Assembly (NCBI GenBank): GCA_020851015.1
Contig: JADZDN010000387.1
Coordinates: forward strand, 1 to 18,655
Reading direction: 5' to 3'
DNA: 18,655 bases
DNA from: Alphaproteobacteria bacterium
GTDB taxonomy: Bacteria > Pseudomonadota > Alphaproteobacteria > JAEULC01
The first letter of the stretch is position 1, and each line of letters starts with the position of its first letter. The notes below the pieces were generated by a model. That model did no database searches and was not told where the DNA came from. It saw only the letters and a program-made list of their open reading frames with translations. Made by a program: the position numbers and the translations under genes. Below are positions 1 to 7,775 of this stretch, in pieces.

Positions 1-552
1 GAGAAGCCGATCCACGCCCTGCCCGGCGATCACGGCGACGACCATGCGCGCTACCTCGAGGCGACCGTCGGAGACGTGCGGGTGGCGTCGATCTACCTGC
101 CGAACGGCAACCCGATCGGCACCGACAAGTTCAAATACAAGCTGAAGTTCCTCGAGCGGCTCGCCGCCCATGCGCGCGAGCTGCTGGCGGGCGAAGGTAA
201 GGTGGTCCTGGCCGGCGACTGGAACGTCTGCCCGACCGACGAGGACGTGTGGGACCCCAAGGCCATGGCCAAGGACGCGCTGTGCCAGCCGGAATCGCGC
301 GCGGCCTTCCGCACCATCCTGCACCAGGGCTGGACCGACGCCATCCGCGCCTTCCATCCGCACAGCCGCGAGTACACCTACTGGGACTACTTCCAGAACC
401 GCTTCGAGCGCGACCATGGCTTGCGCATCGACCATCTGCTCTTGAGCCCGCGCGCCGCCGACCGGCTGACCGATGCCGGTGTCGACCGCACCCCGCGCGC
501 CTGGGAGAAAGCGTCGGACCACACGCCGGTGTGGTGCACCCTGTCGGAGTGA
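1..552 (+). CDS. xthA: Exodeoxyribonuclease III, 3' part (5' end outside window)
   Basis: The reading frame is open from base 1, so the gene is cut by the window edge; 183 residues are visible of a family usually about 255-270 aa. This is an AP endonuclease/3'-5' exonuclease of base-excision repair (endonuclease/exonuclease/phosphatase fold). Visible family motifs are the ARYLEA strand, IYLPNGNP, the GDWNVCPTDEDVWDP segment holding the conserved Asp/Asn pair, the YTYWDY segment, RIDHLLLSP, and the C-terminal SDHTPVW carrying the Asp-His catalytic dyad. A GTG at 76 is an internal valine, not the start, because residues upstream (HARYLEATVGD) align with the family. The stop (TGA, 550-552) directly abuts the stop of the convergent gene. 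Identification is firm; the symbol is by family membership. Confidence 0.95.
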   Translation, partial: EKPIHALPGDHGDDHARYLEATVGDVRVASIYLPNGNPIGTDKFKYKLKFLERLAAHARELLAGEGKVVLAGDWNVCPTDEDVWDPKAMAKDALCQPESRAAFRTILHQGWTDAIRAFHPHSREYTYWDYFQNRFERDHGLRIDHLLLSPRAADRLTDAGVDRTPRAWEKASDHTPVWCTLSE

Positions 553-1407
553 TCACGCGGGCGTGCGGCCGGTCCCGGCCGGCTTCTTCGCCGGCCACCG
601 CTTCGCGCCGGCCCGACCCGCGCGGCCGATCGACGCCATCAGCCGCGGACGCAGCAGGCGCGGATCGAACCCGGCCATGCGCCGCTCGTTCTCGGCCAGA
701 CACTCGCCGAGGAACCGCCTGACATCGAGTCCGTCCGGGAAGATGTCGGCCTGCGCGGCGGAGAAGTTGCGCCCGCCCTTGGCCTCCTGGCGCGCGTTCT
801 TCAGGTGCCGGCCGACCGCGCGGCCGTGATAGAGCGCCGAGGTGGCGCCCCGGAACGCCGCGCGCAACGGCCCTGCGTTGACCTCGCGCCAGGCCATCCA
901 GTTCACGAAGAAGACGATGTGGCGCGTCTCCTCCTGCATGAAGGTGTCGAACAGGCGGAAGATCGCGTCGGGCAGGAAGCCGGATTCGCGCGCCAGCTTG
1001 AACGCGCCGAAGCCGACGAAGGCATCCGCGCATTCGCCGTAGCCGAAATCGAGGAAGGCGGTCTCGATGTCCTGGGGCAGGGCCGCCACCGGCCGCTCCC
1101 GCGCGTCGACGCCATAGCGGTCGATCATCGCGCGGATCAGCCTTGCATGCCGCGCCTCCTCGAAGCCCTGCAGGTCGATCGCCGCGCGCAGCAGCGGATC
1201 GCCTATGGTCTTGGCGAAGCGCTGCACCACCATGCCGGCCCGGCGTTCGGCGTAGAACACCTCCTCCCAGTACGGCACGCCGCGCATCCGTTCGAGATAG
1301 CGCTGATCGAGGTCGGGCCAGGGAAGCGTCTCCGGCTCGTAGACGACATGGCTGTCGATGAAGCCGCGGCAGAACAGCTCCTTGTGCTCCGGCGAGCCGA
1401 TCCTCAT
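553..1407 (-). CDS. Diiron ferritin-like domain protein, function unknown
   Basis: A 284-aa cytosolic protein with no signal peptide or membrane segment. The pattern of a four-helix-bundle diiron site is visible: Glu54 (VFYAERRAG), the EEARH motif at 83-87, Glu125 (GYGECADAF) and the EETRH motif at 159-163, i.e. E...ExxH...E...ExxH. The Arg/Pro-rich tail (about 245-284) is probably disordered. The ATG at 1407 is chosen because GGGAGGAAAC lies just upstream; a longer frame to 1455 has no such signal. What it oxidises is unknown. Ferritin-like oxygenases and oxidases share this layout, so the diiron fold is well supported and the reaction is not. It lies 202 bases downstream of the M81 peptidase gene on the same strand, separated by a repeat pair, and converges with xthA with no intergenic bases. 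Confidence 0.8.
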   Translation of the reverse strand: MRIGSPEHKELFCRGFIDSHVVYEPETLPWPDLDQRYLERMRGVPYWEEVFYAERRAGMVVQRFAKTIGDPLLRAAIDLQGFEEARHARLIRAMIDRYGVDARERPVAALPQDIETAFLDFGYGECADAFVGFGAFKLARESGFLPDAIFRLFDTFMQEETRHIVFFVNWMAWREVNAGPLRAAFRGATSALYHGRAVGRHLKNARQEAKGGRNFSAAQADIFPDGLDVRRFLGECLAENERRMAGFDPRLLRPRLMASIGRAGRAGAKRWPAKKPAGTGRTPA

Positions 1408-1410
1408 GCG

Positions 1411-1420
1411 GTTTCCTCCC
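1411..1420 (-). promoter_or_regulatory. Strong ribosome binding site of the ferritin-like gene
   Basis: On the minus strand GGGAGGAAAC sits three bases before the ATG at 1407, close to the ideal Shine-Dalgarno sequence. It decides the start in favour of 1407 over the in-frame upstream codon at 1455. Confidence 0.7.
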
Positions 1421-1472
1421 AGCGCGAGTATGCCGGCGGCGCTGACCGAAAGCACACGGAAAAGCGCCGCTT

Positions 1473-1516
1473 CTCATCCTTCGAGACAGGCCTTCGGCCT
1501 TCCTCAGGATGACGCG
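1473..1516 (+). repeat. Intergenic palindromic repeat, copy A
   Basis: Begins ctcatccttcgagac and ends cctcaggatgacgcg, with outer arms TCATCCT/AGGATGA that can pair. It belongs to the same family as the copies at 1541-1586 and 9039-9084, but its centre differs (aggccttcggcctt, itself self-complementary). It lies head-to-head with copy B, 24 bases away, between the M81 peptidase and ferritin-like genes. Confidence 0.8.
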
Positions 1517-1540
1517 TTCATTGCGTGCTCAAAGAATGAG

Positions 1541-1586
1541 CGCGTCATCCAGAGGAGCGAGCGCAGCGAGCGTCTCGAAGGATGAG
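1541..1586 (-). repeat. Intergenic palindromic repeat, copy B (inverted)
   Basis: Read on the minus strand it matches the copy at 9039-9084 in 44 of 46 positions (my count), including ctcatccttcgagacgctcg and the ggatgacgcg end. With copy A it forms a long imperfect inverted repeat (1473-1586) just after the M81 peptidase stop. If transcribed, this could fold into a large hairpin that protects or ends the mRNA. Confidence 0.8.
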
Positions 1587-1609
1587 CATCAAGCGGGCCG
1601 TGCCGGCGG

Positions 1610-3106
1610 CTACGACGCCCGCAGACTCAAGCGAACGCCCGGACGCAGCTTCTTCCATGCGAGCTTGGCCGGATCGGCGTGCACCACGCCCGGCGCCTCG
1701 ACGACCAGGATCGTCTCGGCGATCGGCTGGAAGTCCGCGCGGTAGTGCACCGAGCTCTTGAGGCCGAGGATCTTCTGCTGCGCCGGCTCGACGCCGACAT
1801 GCCGGAAGATCTCCTTGTCGGCGGCCTGGAGCTTGCGCGAGGAGATCGCCACGCCGACTCCGTTCAGCTCCAGCAGCGCCATCGGCCCCAGCTTCATGCG
1901 CGAACCGCCGTAGAACGGGCCGGTGGCGGTGAAGTTGCCGTCGCCCAGCTTGCGCACCTTGAAGGTCGCTTCAAGCGGCTTGTGCCCCGGCACGCGCTTG
2001 CCGCCGAGCTTGAGCCGCACTTCGGCCCCCTCGCCCGCCTGATGCGCCTGCGCGGCCGACTCGGGATCGAACAACAGGCCGATCACCGCGCCGGGCGCGC
2101 GATGGCGCACCATCGCCTCCAAAAGTCCGACGCTGTCCGACGGCGCGCCGCCCCCGGAATTGTCCTGCGTGTCGGCGAGCACGACGGGCTTGCTGGCGCG
2201 CTGCGCAAGCTTCATCGCCTCGGTCACCGCCTCGGCCGGGCTGTAGAGCCGGCCGGCGAAAGCGCTCTCCTTGGCCAGCATCAGCTTCTCGATCGCATCG
2301 GCCGCCGCGTCGGCATCCTTCTGCGCGGCGCCATAAGCCAGCACCGAAGGGCCACAATCCGCGATGTCCGCGAGGGGGAAGCCCATGTTGAGCGACAACG
2401 CGCCCACCGCGCCGCCCTCGCCCGCCTTGACCTGCGCGTAGATGCCGTCGGCCGGGGCGATGAAGCTCGACTGCCAGCTCAACGGGACCAGGTAGGGAAG
2501 CTGGCGGAACGCCTTGGCCGGGCGCTTGCCGGTGGCGGCGATCTGCGCCAGCAGCCGCGCGGCGCGCGCGCCCGTGTCGGCCATGTCGATATGCGGATAG
2601 GTCCGGTAGGAAACCAGCGCATCGGCATTGTCCGCCATCGCGCGGCTGACATTGGCGTGCAGGTCGAGGCTCGCGACCAGCGGCAGGTCCGGCCCGACCA
2701 GCCTGCGCACCCGCTGGAGGAACTCGCCCTCGCCGTCGTCCAGGTGCTCGGTCACCATCGCGCCGGGCAGGTCGAGGTAGAGCGCGTCGAACGTCCCGGC
2801 CTTGCGCAAGAGGTCGCTGAACAGGGTCCAGTAGCGCTCGTAGGCGTCGCGCGTGACCTGCGCGGAGGGCGAGGCGCTGGCCCAGCTCAGCGGCACGACC
2901 TCGTGTCCCTCGGCCTTCAGCGCGTCGATCGCGCCGGCCGCGGGCAGGTTGGCGCCCTTGACCGCCTCGACCAAGGTCTCCCCGGTCGACAGGCCGGGCC
3001 AACCGCCGGGCGTGGTGAATTCCTCCCAGGTCGCCTGCAGCGGCGCGAAGGTGTTGGTTTCGTGCTGGAACCCGGCGACGGCGATGCGCAATCGGCGCTT
3101 GGGCAT
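1610..3106 (-). CDS. M81 family metallopeptidase (MlrC/microcystinase C-like)
   Basis: A 498-aa protein that matches the M81 family from end to end. It opens with RIAVAGFQHETNTFAP (HETNTF at 15-20). The middle carries VASLDLHANVS (near 145-155) and SYRTYPHIDMADTG (near 166-178), which hold likely zinc ligands, and later ADTQDNSGGGAPSD. MlrC of microcystin-degrading bacteria cleaves the linear tetrapeptide product. Homologues are common in proteobacteria without mlrA or mlrB, so the natural substrate here is unknown. The start at 3106 is inferred from where family members begin; an in-frame ATG at 3154 and a TTG at 3178 would add a Ser/Pro-rich stretch and neither has a good ribosome site. It follows the AsnB-like gene on the same strand after 84 bases. 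No signal peptide is seen. Confidence 0.88.
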   Translation of the reverse strand: MPKRRLRIAVAGFQHETNTFAPLQATWEEFTTPGGWPGLSTGETLVEAVKGANLPAAGAIDALKAEGHEVVPLSWASASPSAQVTRDAYERYWTLFSDLLRKAGTFDALYLDLPGAMVTEHLDDGEGEFLQRVRRLVGPDLPLVASLDLHANVSRAMADNADALVSYRTYPHIDMADTGARAARLLAQIAATGKRPAKAFRQLPYLVPLSWQSSFIAPADGIYAQVKAGEGGAVGALSLNMGFPLADIADCGPSVLAYGAAQKDADAAADAIEKLMLAKESAFAGRLYSPAEAVTEAMKLAQRASKPVVLADTQDNSGGGAPSDSVGLLEAMVRHRAPGAVIGLLFDPESAAQAHQAGEGAEVRLKLGGKRVPGHKPLEATFKVRKLGDGNFTATGPFYGGSRMKLGPMALLELNGVGVAISSRKLQAADKEIFRHVGVEPAQQKILGLKSSVHYRADFQPIAETILVVEAPGVVHADPAKLAWKKLRPGVRLSLRAS

Positions 3107-3190
3107 GGCGGGGCGCGACCTTTCCGGCGAAGGCGATGACGACGATTTCACCATAGCGGCTGGGCTGGCAGACGCCAAATTCGGGCGGGA

Positions 3191-4909
3191 CTAATGTATG
3201 TCCGGGCCGTCTCCATCCAGGAATTGACGCATGAATATCTCCAGCCCCAGGGCACAGAAGACAAGATAGACGTCGCGCGCAACGTCCAGACTCGCGACCA
3301 CATCCTGATCGAACAGGTTTCGCGCTCTTGTCCTCTCATCGGTCAGCATTGGCAGCCACTTTCCGAGCGGCCCCCTAAGCAATTCCACGTCGGGTGTCTC
3401 GAATCCGGCCTTCGGCGCGTAGACGATGTCTTCTGGAATGTATCGCCTGGCAAGCTTCTTCAGGATTGGCTTCGGCCCGCGCTCATCCGACTTCAGGGCA
3501 TCTTGCAGGGTGAGAGCGGCGGCGAAGATATCGCTGGAGAGATAGGGCAACCCGACCTTGATCCCGTGCTCGCGCGCCAAGACGGCGTAGCAGTAGTACT
3601 GATGCCTGTTCTGCGTATAGAGTCCGCGGTTCTGGCAGAAAACCGAGATCGACATGTTCGCCGGTTCGTACACCGAATACAAAGGCTCTCCATGTTCCCT
3701 TCGGTACCGGCTCAAGCTTGCGATCAGATCCTCGGCATGTGTCTTGTCGATTCCCTTGCCGTAGTCGAACAACGCGCCGCGCCGGCGAATATACCGCCAG
3801 GTATCGTTCGCGAAGATGCGCGCCAACCTCGCGGCCGCCTGCGAGGGAAATGCCAGCAGAAGCCGCGATAGCCCCGCCTGGAGCGGCGCCGGCAACCACC
3901 CGACGAGACGGCGCTTGGCGTCGAAACGAAGCGCATCCTGGGTCCGCCCGACCTCCTGGCTGAACATGCCGTCCGCTCCCTCGCCGGTCAGCACGAAGTC
4001 GACGAGCCCAGCAGCGCTCTTGAACATTGCCGCGCGGATGAAATTGTTGAAATAGGATACGGGCGATTCAAACTGCCAAACCAGTCTTGGAAATACGTCC
4101 GCGATGTATTGGTCTTCGACGGGGACGATCCGGTGCTCGACTTTCAGATGGGAGGCGACGGCGCGCGCCCGTTCGAGTTCGGGATTCGGTCGATGCGGAA
4201 ATACGCCGGTAAGCGCCAGCAACCGATCGAACCCGTGATCGCGCGCTTTCGCCAGGAGCAGGCTGGAATCAACCCCGCCGCTCAGGAACACGCCCAACCT
4301 CGACGTATGGCCCCGCAATCGGGATAGATACGCGTCCAATGCCCGATCGGTGCGCGCGATCGCGTCGGCTTCGTCCCCCGCCGCCGCCGACGGAGCATAG
4401 TCGATGCGGGCATACCGGTGGATCCGCGGCGCCCGGCCCTTTTCAAGACATACGACGTGCGATGGAAGCACCCTGGTAACGCCATCGATCAAGGTGTGAT
4501 CTTCCATCAGCCATCGAAAGCTGAACATCTCGTCCACGCCGCGCATGTCGAGTGCGCGAGGGTCGAGGCGCCCGGAAAGATGCTTGATGTCGAACGACCA
4601 GTGCCAGTCGCCATTTGATTGGCAGTAGTATATCGGCTCCATTCCCAATGGATCCGCGATCAAATAGACGCGCTTCGAATGGAGAGCCTCCACTACCAGG
4701 CCGTAGGGCCCGAAGCGCAACGGGATGTTCGCGAATACCCAATCCGCGTCATCGAGGTTGGCCTCGATTCTTTGAACAACGGCGCGAGCATCGCGGTCGA
4801 AATGGTCGCAGACGCCGCGAAGATATGCGACGCAATGCCGTCCCTTGATCCTGGTCGCACTGGCCCGTTCGGGCTCTCGCCCGATGTGCGCGTCCGTCAA
4901 AACCCGCAT
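3191..4909 (-). CDS. Asparagine synthase-related amidotransferase lacking the N-terminal Cys
   Basis: A 572-aa protein of the AsnB superfamily. The N-terminal part resembles the class-II glutaminase domain (YLIADPLGMEPIYY near 82-95, then WHWSFDIKHL), but the protein starts MRVLTDAH, so the usual Cys2 nucleophile is absent. A stop codon lies 8 codons upstream in frame, so no longer version exists. The synthetase domain is intact by eye: the PPi loop SGGVDSS at 210-216, TGEGADGMF at 308-316 (counterpart of SGEGSDE) and a C-terminal KAGFETP. It should therefore adenylate a carboxylate and take free ammonia or another amine. Next to a Wzx-like flippase, a sugar-carboxylate amidating role in surface glycan synthesis is plausible, but this is inference. 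About 33 of the first 118 codons end in A/T against about 3 of 110 in ilvD, which suggests transfer. AGGGG lies 7 bases before the ATG. Confidence 0.82.
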   Translation of the reverse strand: MRVLTDAHIGREPERASATRIKGRHCVAYLRGVCDHFDRDARAVVQRIEANLDDADWVFANIPLRFGPYGLVVEALHSKRVYLIADPLGMEPIYYCQSNGDWHWSFDIKHLSGRLDPRALDMRGVDEMFSFRWLMEDHTLIDGVTRVLPSHVVCLEKGRAPRIHRYARIDYAPSAAAGDEADAIARTDRALDAYLSRLRGHTSRLGVFLSGGVDSSLLLAKARDHGFDRLLALTGVFPHRPNPELERARAVASHLKVEHRIVPVEDQYIADVFPRLVWQFESPVSYFNNFIRAAMFKSAAGLVDFVLTGEGADGMFSQEVGRTQDALRFDAKRRLVGWLPAPLQAGLSRLLLAFPSQAAARLARIFANDTWRYIRRRGALFDYGKGIDKTHAEDLIASLSRYRREHGEPLYSVYEPANMSISVFCQNRGLYTQNRHQYYCYAVLAREHGIKVGLPYLSSDIFAAALTLQDALKSDERGPKPILKKLARRYIPEDIVYAPKAGFETPDVELLRGPLGKWLPMLTDERTRARNLFDQDVVASLDVARDVYLVFCALGLEIFMRQFLDGDGPDIH

Positions 4910-4959
4910 CCAACAGCCCCTATGGCCCGACTAGTGTGCCCCCGCACCAATCTCTCAAA

Positions 4960-4989
4960 ATCATACCCATTGCAATCATAGCGTGTCGA
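4960..4989 (-). promoter_or_regulatory. Candidate sigma-70 promoter of the AsnB-like gene
   Basis: On the minus strand TCGACA (4989-4984) and TATGAT (4965-4960) are separated by 18 bases, each one mismatch from consensus. Predicted transcription would start near 4952, giving a leader of about 43 bases to the ATG at 4909. A second TATGAT overlaps the spacer. It suggests the AsnB-like gene can be expressed independently of the flippase upstream. Confidence 0.45.
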
Positions 4990-5044
4990 TGGCCAATCGC
5001 CCCGATTGCCGCCGGCCCATCACTATTCCTGCATCGGCACCCCC

Positions 5045-5069
5045 CCCCGGGCTGGTTGCCAAGCCGGGG
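5045..5069 (-). other. GC-rich hairpin after the flippase gene
   Basis: CCCCGGCT and AGCCCGGGG can pair (8 bp, one bulge, 8-base loop), about 60 bases past the flippase stop. A run of nine Cs on the plus strand follows instead of a T-tract, so it is a poor intrinsic terminator. The rest of 4910-5131 holds only the promoter candidate and no gene that I can see. Confidence 0.25.
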
Positions 5070-5131
5070 AACGCCAGGAATCCGCGCATCCGCCTGGACT
5101 TATGCGGCAGGCCTTGGGCGGGCAGCCGTGG

Positions 5132-6586
5132 TCAGGCGGCTTCCGGACGGAACAGATGCCAAACGATCTTTTCGACGCCTTTCGGCTGGCCTGCGGCCCA
5201 CCAAGCCAGGAAGTGCACCGCGCAGAATACCGCGCCACCGACGACGATGTGAACCGCCAGTCGTGTCCATATTATGGCAATTGCCAAGTCTTTCAGACCC
5301 TCGATCGCCAGCACCATGACGATCGCGGCGAGAACCGGGCGCCACAACAGGCCGGCGATGACCGTCGTCTCGATCGACAGCAATCGGCACACGACAATCT
5401 GCACCGCGACGAACAGTCCCGCGCTGCAGACCACCCGCGCCCCGGCGACGCCTGGAAGGCCAAAAGCCTCCTGCGCGATCAACATGCTGGGTATCAGCGC
5501 GACTCCGAACAGCCACTGGCTGATCGCGGTCCGACGTGGATAGCCTAGGGCGGTCAGGATCGCGTAGTTGGTGCTGCAGGCGCCCCAGAAAGCCGCCGCC
5601 AAGGCAAAGAACGGCACCAGCGAAGCGACGGACCGCCACTTCTCTCCGAGCAGCAGGACGGTGACGTCTTCCGCCACGGCGCTCAAGCCGACACTCGACG
5701 CGATCGCCAGGCTGAGAACGATGGAGAGTGCGCTCAGATACGACTCGCGCAACTTCGGCACATCGTCGAGAAGCCGCGAAAATCCGGAATAGAGCGCGCG
5801 CGACGGCGAGGCGACCAGCTCTTCGACGATCATGGCGCCGACACCGGCGGCGACGCTGTATCGGCCAAGATCCGTCACATCGTGGAGACGACCAATGACC
5901 AGTTGATCGATCTTGCTGCAGAACTCGTACGCGACGTTCGTCACCAGGCTCCAGATCGAGAATGACCACAGCTCGGCGGCCTTGGTGAAGCAGAAGCGGG
6001 GTCTGTAGGGACGCATCGCGTAGCCGACGACGAGATTGACGACCTGAAAGACGAGGATGCCGACGATCAACGCACGATAGTCCCGCCATAGCCATGCCAG
6101 GCCGATCGTCGTCGCAAGACTGGCCAATTTAGGCCACAAGGTCAGCTGGAACTCGCGCTCGAACCGCAATTCACGCCGAAAATCGACGGTCCTGATATTG
6201 TTCATGCCGCCGATCAGCGGGCCCAACGCCAAGACATAGATCAGTCCCTCGACGCGCGGCTCCTGGAAATACGCGACGACGAACGGCGCAACGAGGACCA
6301 GCACCAGGGCGATGCCGATGCCGATGATCGTTCGAATCGTCCAAACGGTATCGTAGTGCGCCCGCTCGACATGCTTGAGCCTGATGATGGCCGCACCCTG
6401 GCCGGTGTCGGAGAACACCTGGACCAGCCCAACGACCACGGTAGCCATGGCGACAAGGCCGAAATCGTCGGGCGACAGCAAGCGCGCAAGGACGATCGTG
6501 CTCGCCACACCCAGCAGCCGAAGCGCCCAGCGGGTAACGACGACCCACGCGGAGCCTACCGTCATGAGTCGTCCGGTCGTACTCAC
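5132..6586 (-). CDS. Oligosaccharide flippase / lipopolysaccharide biosynthesis protein (Wzx-like, MOP superfamily)
   Basis: An inner-membrane protein of about 484 aa with many hydrophobic segments along its length, typical of polysaccharide-synthesis (Wzx/PST) flippases that move lipid-linked oligosaccharides across the inner membrane. The N-terminal helix with ASTIVLARLLSPDDFGLVAM is the family signature (usually 'LARLLGPEDFG'). DQLVIGRLHD and LGRYSVAAGVGAM in the middle also match. The start is uncertain: GTG at 6586 has AAGG four bases upstream and puts the first helix at the family's usual place. ATG at 6565, 6676 or 6745 in the same frame are possible, and the extra residues from 6676/6745 are polar with mixed codon use. 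Third-position GC is lower than in the flanking genes, as in the AsnB-like gene downstream on the same strand. The glycan exported cannot be told from this window. Confidence 0.85.
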   Translation of the reverse strand: MSTTGRLMTVGSAWVVVTRWALRLLGVASTIVLARLLSPDDFGLVAMATVVVGLVQVFSDTGQGAAIIRLKHVERAHYDTVWTIRTIIGIGIALVLVLVAPFVVAYFQEPRVEGLIYVLALGPLIGGMNNIRTVDFRRELRFEREFQLTLWPKLASLATTIGLAWLWRDYRALIVGILVFQVVNLVVGYAMRPYRPRFCFTKAAELWSFSIWSLVTNVAYEFCSKIDQLVIGRLHDVTDLGRYSVAAGVGAMIVEELVASPSRALYSGFSRLLDDVPKLRESYLSALSIVLSLAIASSVGLSAVAEDVTVLLLGEKWRSVASLVPFFALAAAFWGACSTNYAILTALGYPRRTAISQWLFGVALIPSMLIAQEAFGLPGVAGARVVCSAGLFVAVQIVVCRLLSIETTVIAGLLWRPVLAAIVMVLAIEGLKDLAIAIIWTRLAVHIVVGGAVFCAVHFLAWWAAGQPKGVEKIVWHLFRPEAA

Positions 6587-6887
6587 CTGGCCTTGTCCAA
6601 ATTTGCCGCGGATGTCGCAAGAACTGTCGCTGTGACCAAGCGCAAGCCGAACCTGTAACTCGTCCGACACCGACATTCGAACGGACCATTTCCCATATGC
6701 CCCCGAGCTAGTCAACTCGGCCGCGGCAATAGCCGGACAGGACATGCGCCGCGGCGCTTCTCGCGCGCGGATTGACAGCGACCGAATTCCGGAATGGGGC
6801 CATGCGTCTTGCCGAGGGGGGGCCTGTGCGGCGCGCGGCTGATCCTATAGGTTGGGGCGAATTTCCCGGCCCTGCGGACCAGCGAAT

Positions 6888-7775
6888 TTGCCCCCTGCCC
6901 AAGCCTCGCCGCTGCCGGCGATCCTCCTGGTGGTCGCCGCCATGTCGATCGTGTCGCTGCAGGATGCGACCGTGAAGTACCTGGCCACGGCGATGCCGGC
7001 CGTGCAGGTGACCTGGGCGCGCTACTTCTTCCACCTGCTGTTCGCCCTGCCGCTGGCGCTGCGCGGCACGCCCTGGCGGGCGCTGGCGCGGCCGGCCAAC
7101 GTTCCGCTGCAGCTCCTGCGCAGCTTCCTGATGGTCGCCGCGTCGTTCCTGTTCGTGATCGGCGTGCGCCACGTGCCGCTGGCGGACATGCTGGCGCTGG
7201 TGATGAGCGCGCCGCTGATCGTGACCGCCCTGTCGCCGCTGCTGCTGGGCGAGCGCGTCGGGCCGCGGCGCTTCGCGGCCTGCGCGGTCGGCTTCATCGG
7301 CGCGCTGCTGATCGTCAAGCCGGGCGCCGGCACGATGCAGTGGTCCTCGCTGCTGGGGTTGTTGGCCGGCACCAGCTTCTCGCTCTACCTGATCATTACG
7401 CGCAAGCTGGCGGGCACCGTGGCGCCGATGGCCGGGCTCGCCTACGCGGCGCTGATCGGCGCCGGCGCGACGACGGCGATGCTGCCCTTCGTCTGGGTGA
7501 CGCCGACGCCGTTCCATCTGCTGCTGATGGTCGGCATCGGGCTGACCGCCTCGGTCGCGCATTACCTGATCATCCGCGCCTACGAACTCGTCCCGGCAGC
7601 CGTGCTGGCGCCGTTCAACTATGCCGAGCTCGTGGGGGCGACGATCCTGGGCTTCCTGATCTTCGGCGACTTTCCCGACATCACCACCTGGGCCGGCATC
7701 GCGATCGTGGTCGGCAGCGGCATCTACATCTCGTTCCGCGAACGCGGGCTGGCGAAGGCGGCCGCGACGCCATGA
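6888..7775 (+). CDS. EamA-family (DMT superfamily) transporter, first of a tandem pair
   Basis: About 295 aa with ten hydrophobic segments in two EamA repeats. SPLPAILLVVAAM and SLQDATVKYLA begin the first repeat; LADMLALVMSAPLIVTALSP and GERVGPRRFAA close it; AHYLIIRAYELVPAAVLAPF and GIYISFRERG lie in the second. Such proteins export or take up small metabolites, and the substrate cannot be predicted. There is no ATG where the protein should begin. TTG at 6888 aligns almost exactly with the ATG of the downstream paralogue; TTG at 6852 and ATG at 6942 are alternatives, and 6942 would cut into the first helix. No clear ribosome site is visible. The stop overlaps the next start as ATGA, implying coupled translation. 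Confidence 0.85.
   Translation: MPPAQASPLPAILLVVAAMSIVSLQDATVKYLATAMPAVQVTWARYFFHLLFALPLALRGTPWRALARPANVPLQLLRSFLMVAASFLFVIGVRHVPLADMLALVMSAPLIVTALSPLLLGERVGPRRFAACAVGFIGALLIVKPGAGTMQWSSLLGLLAGTSFSLYLIITRKLAGTVAPMAGLAYAALIGAGATTAMLPFVWVTPTPFHLLLMVGIGLTASVAHYLIIRAYELVPAAVLAPFNYAELVGATILGFLIFGDFPDITTWAGIAIVVGSGIYISFRERGLAKAAATP

Noticed and set aside
131..1477. Long open frames antisense or out of frame to real genes (for example 131-1477, 1679-3139, 9878-10999, 14401-15966)
   Set aside because: Their products are Arg/Ala/Gly/Asp/His-rich with no domain motifs, as expected of GC-rich shadow frames; the overlapping frames show clear family motifs.
3191..4909. Lasso-peptide cyclase (these also belong to the AsnB family)
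   Set aside because: No RRE protein, leader protease or precursor peptide lies nearby, and the neighbour is a polysaccharide flippase.
4910..4981. A frameshifted true N-terminus of the AsnB-like gene upstream (short frame MIAMGMILRDWCGG)
   Set aside because: It ends at a stop after 19 codons, does not read MCGI, and overlaps the promoter candidate.
5040..5048. Run of nine Cs as a phase-variation tract
   Set aside because: It lies between genes, outside any coding frame and not within the candidate promoter, so slippage would have no obvious effect.
6772..6800. Perfect TTGACA as a promoter for the first EamA gene
   Set aside because: At 16-18 bases downstream the sequence is GC-rich (TGGGGC and similar), with no -10 resemblance.
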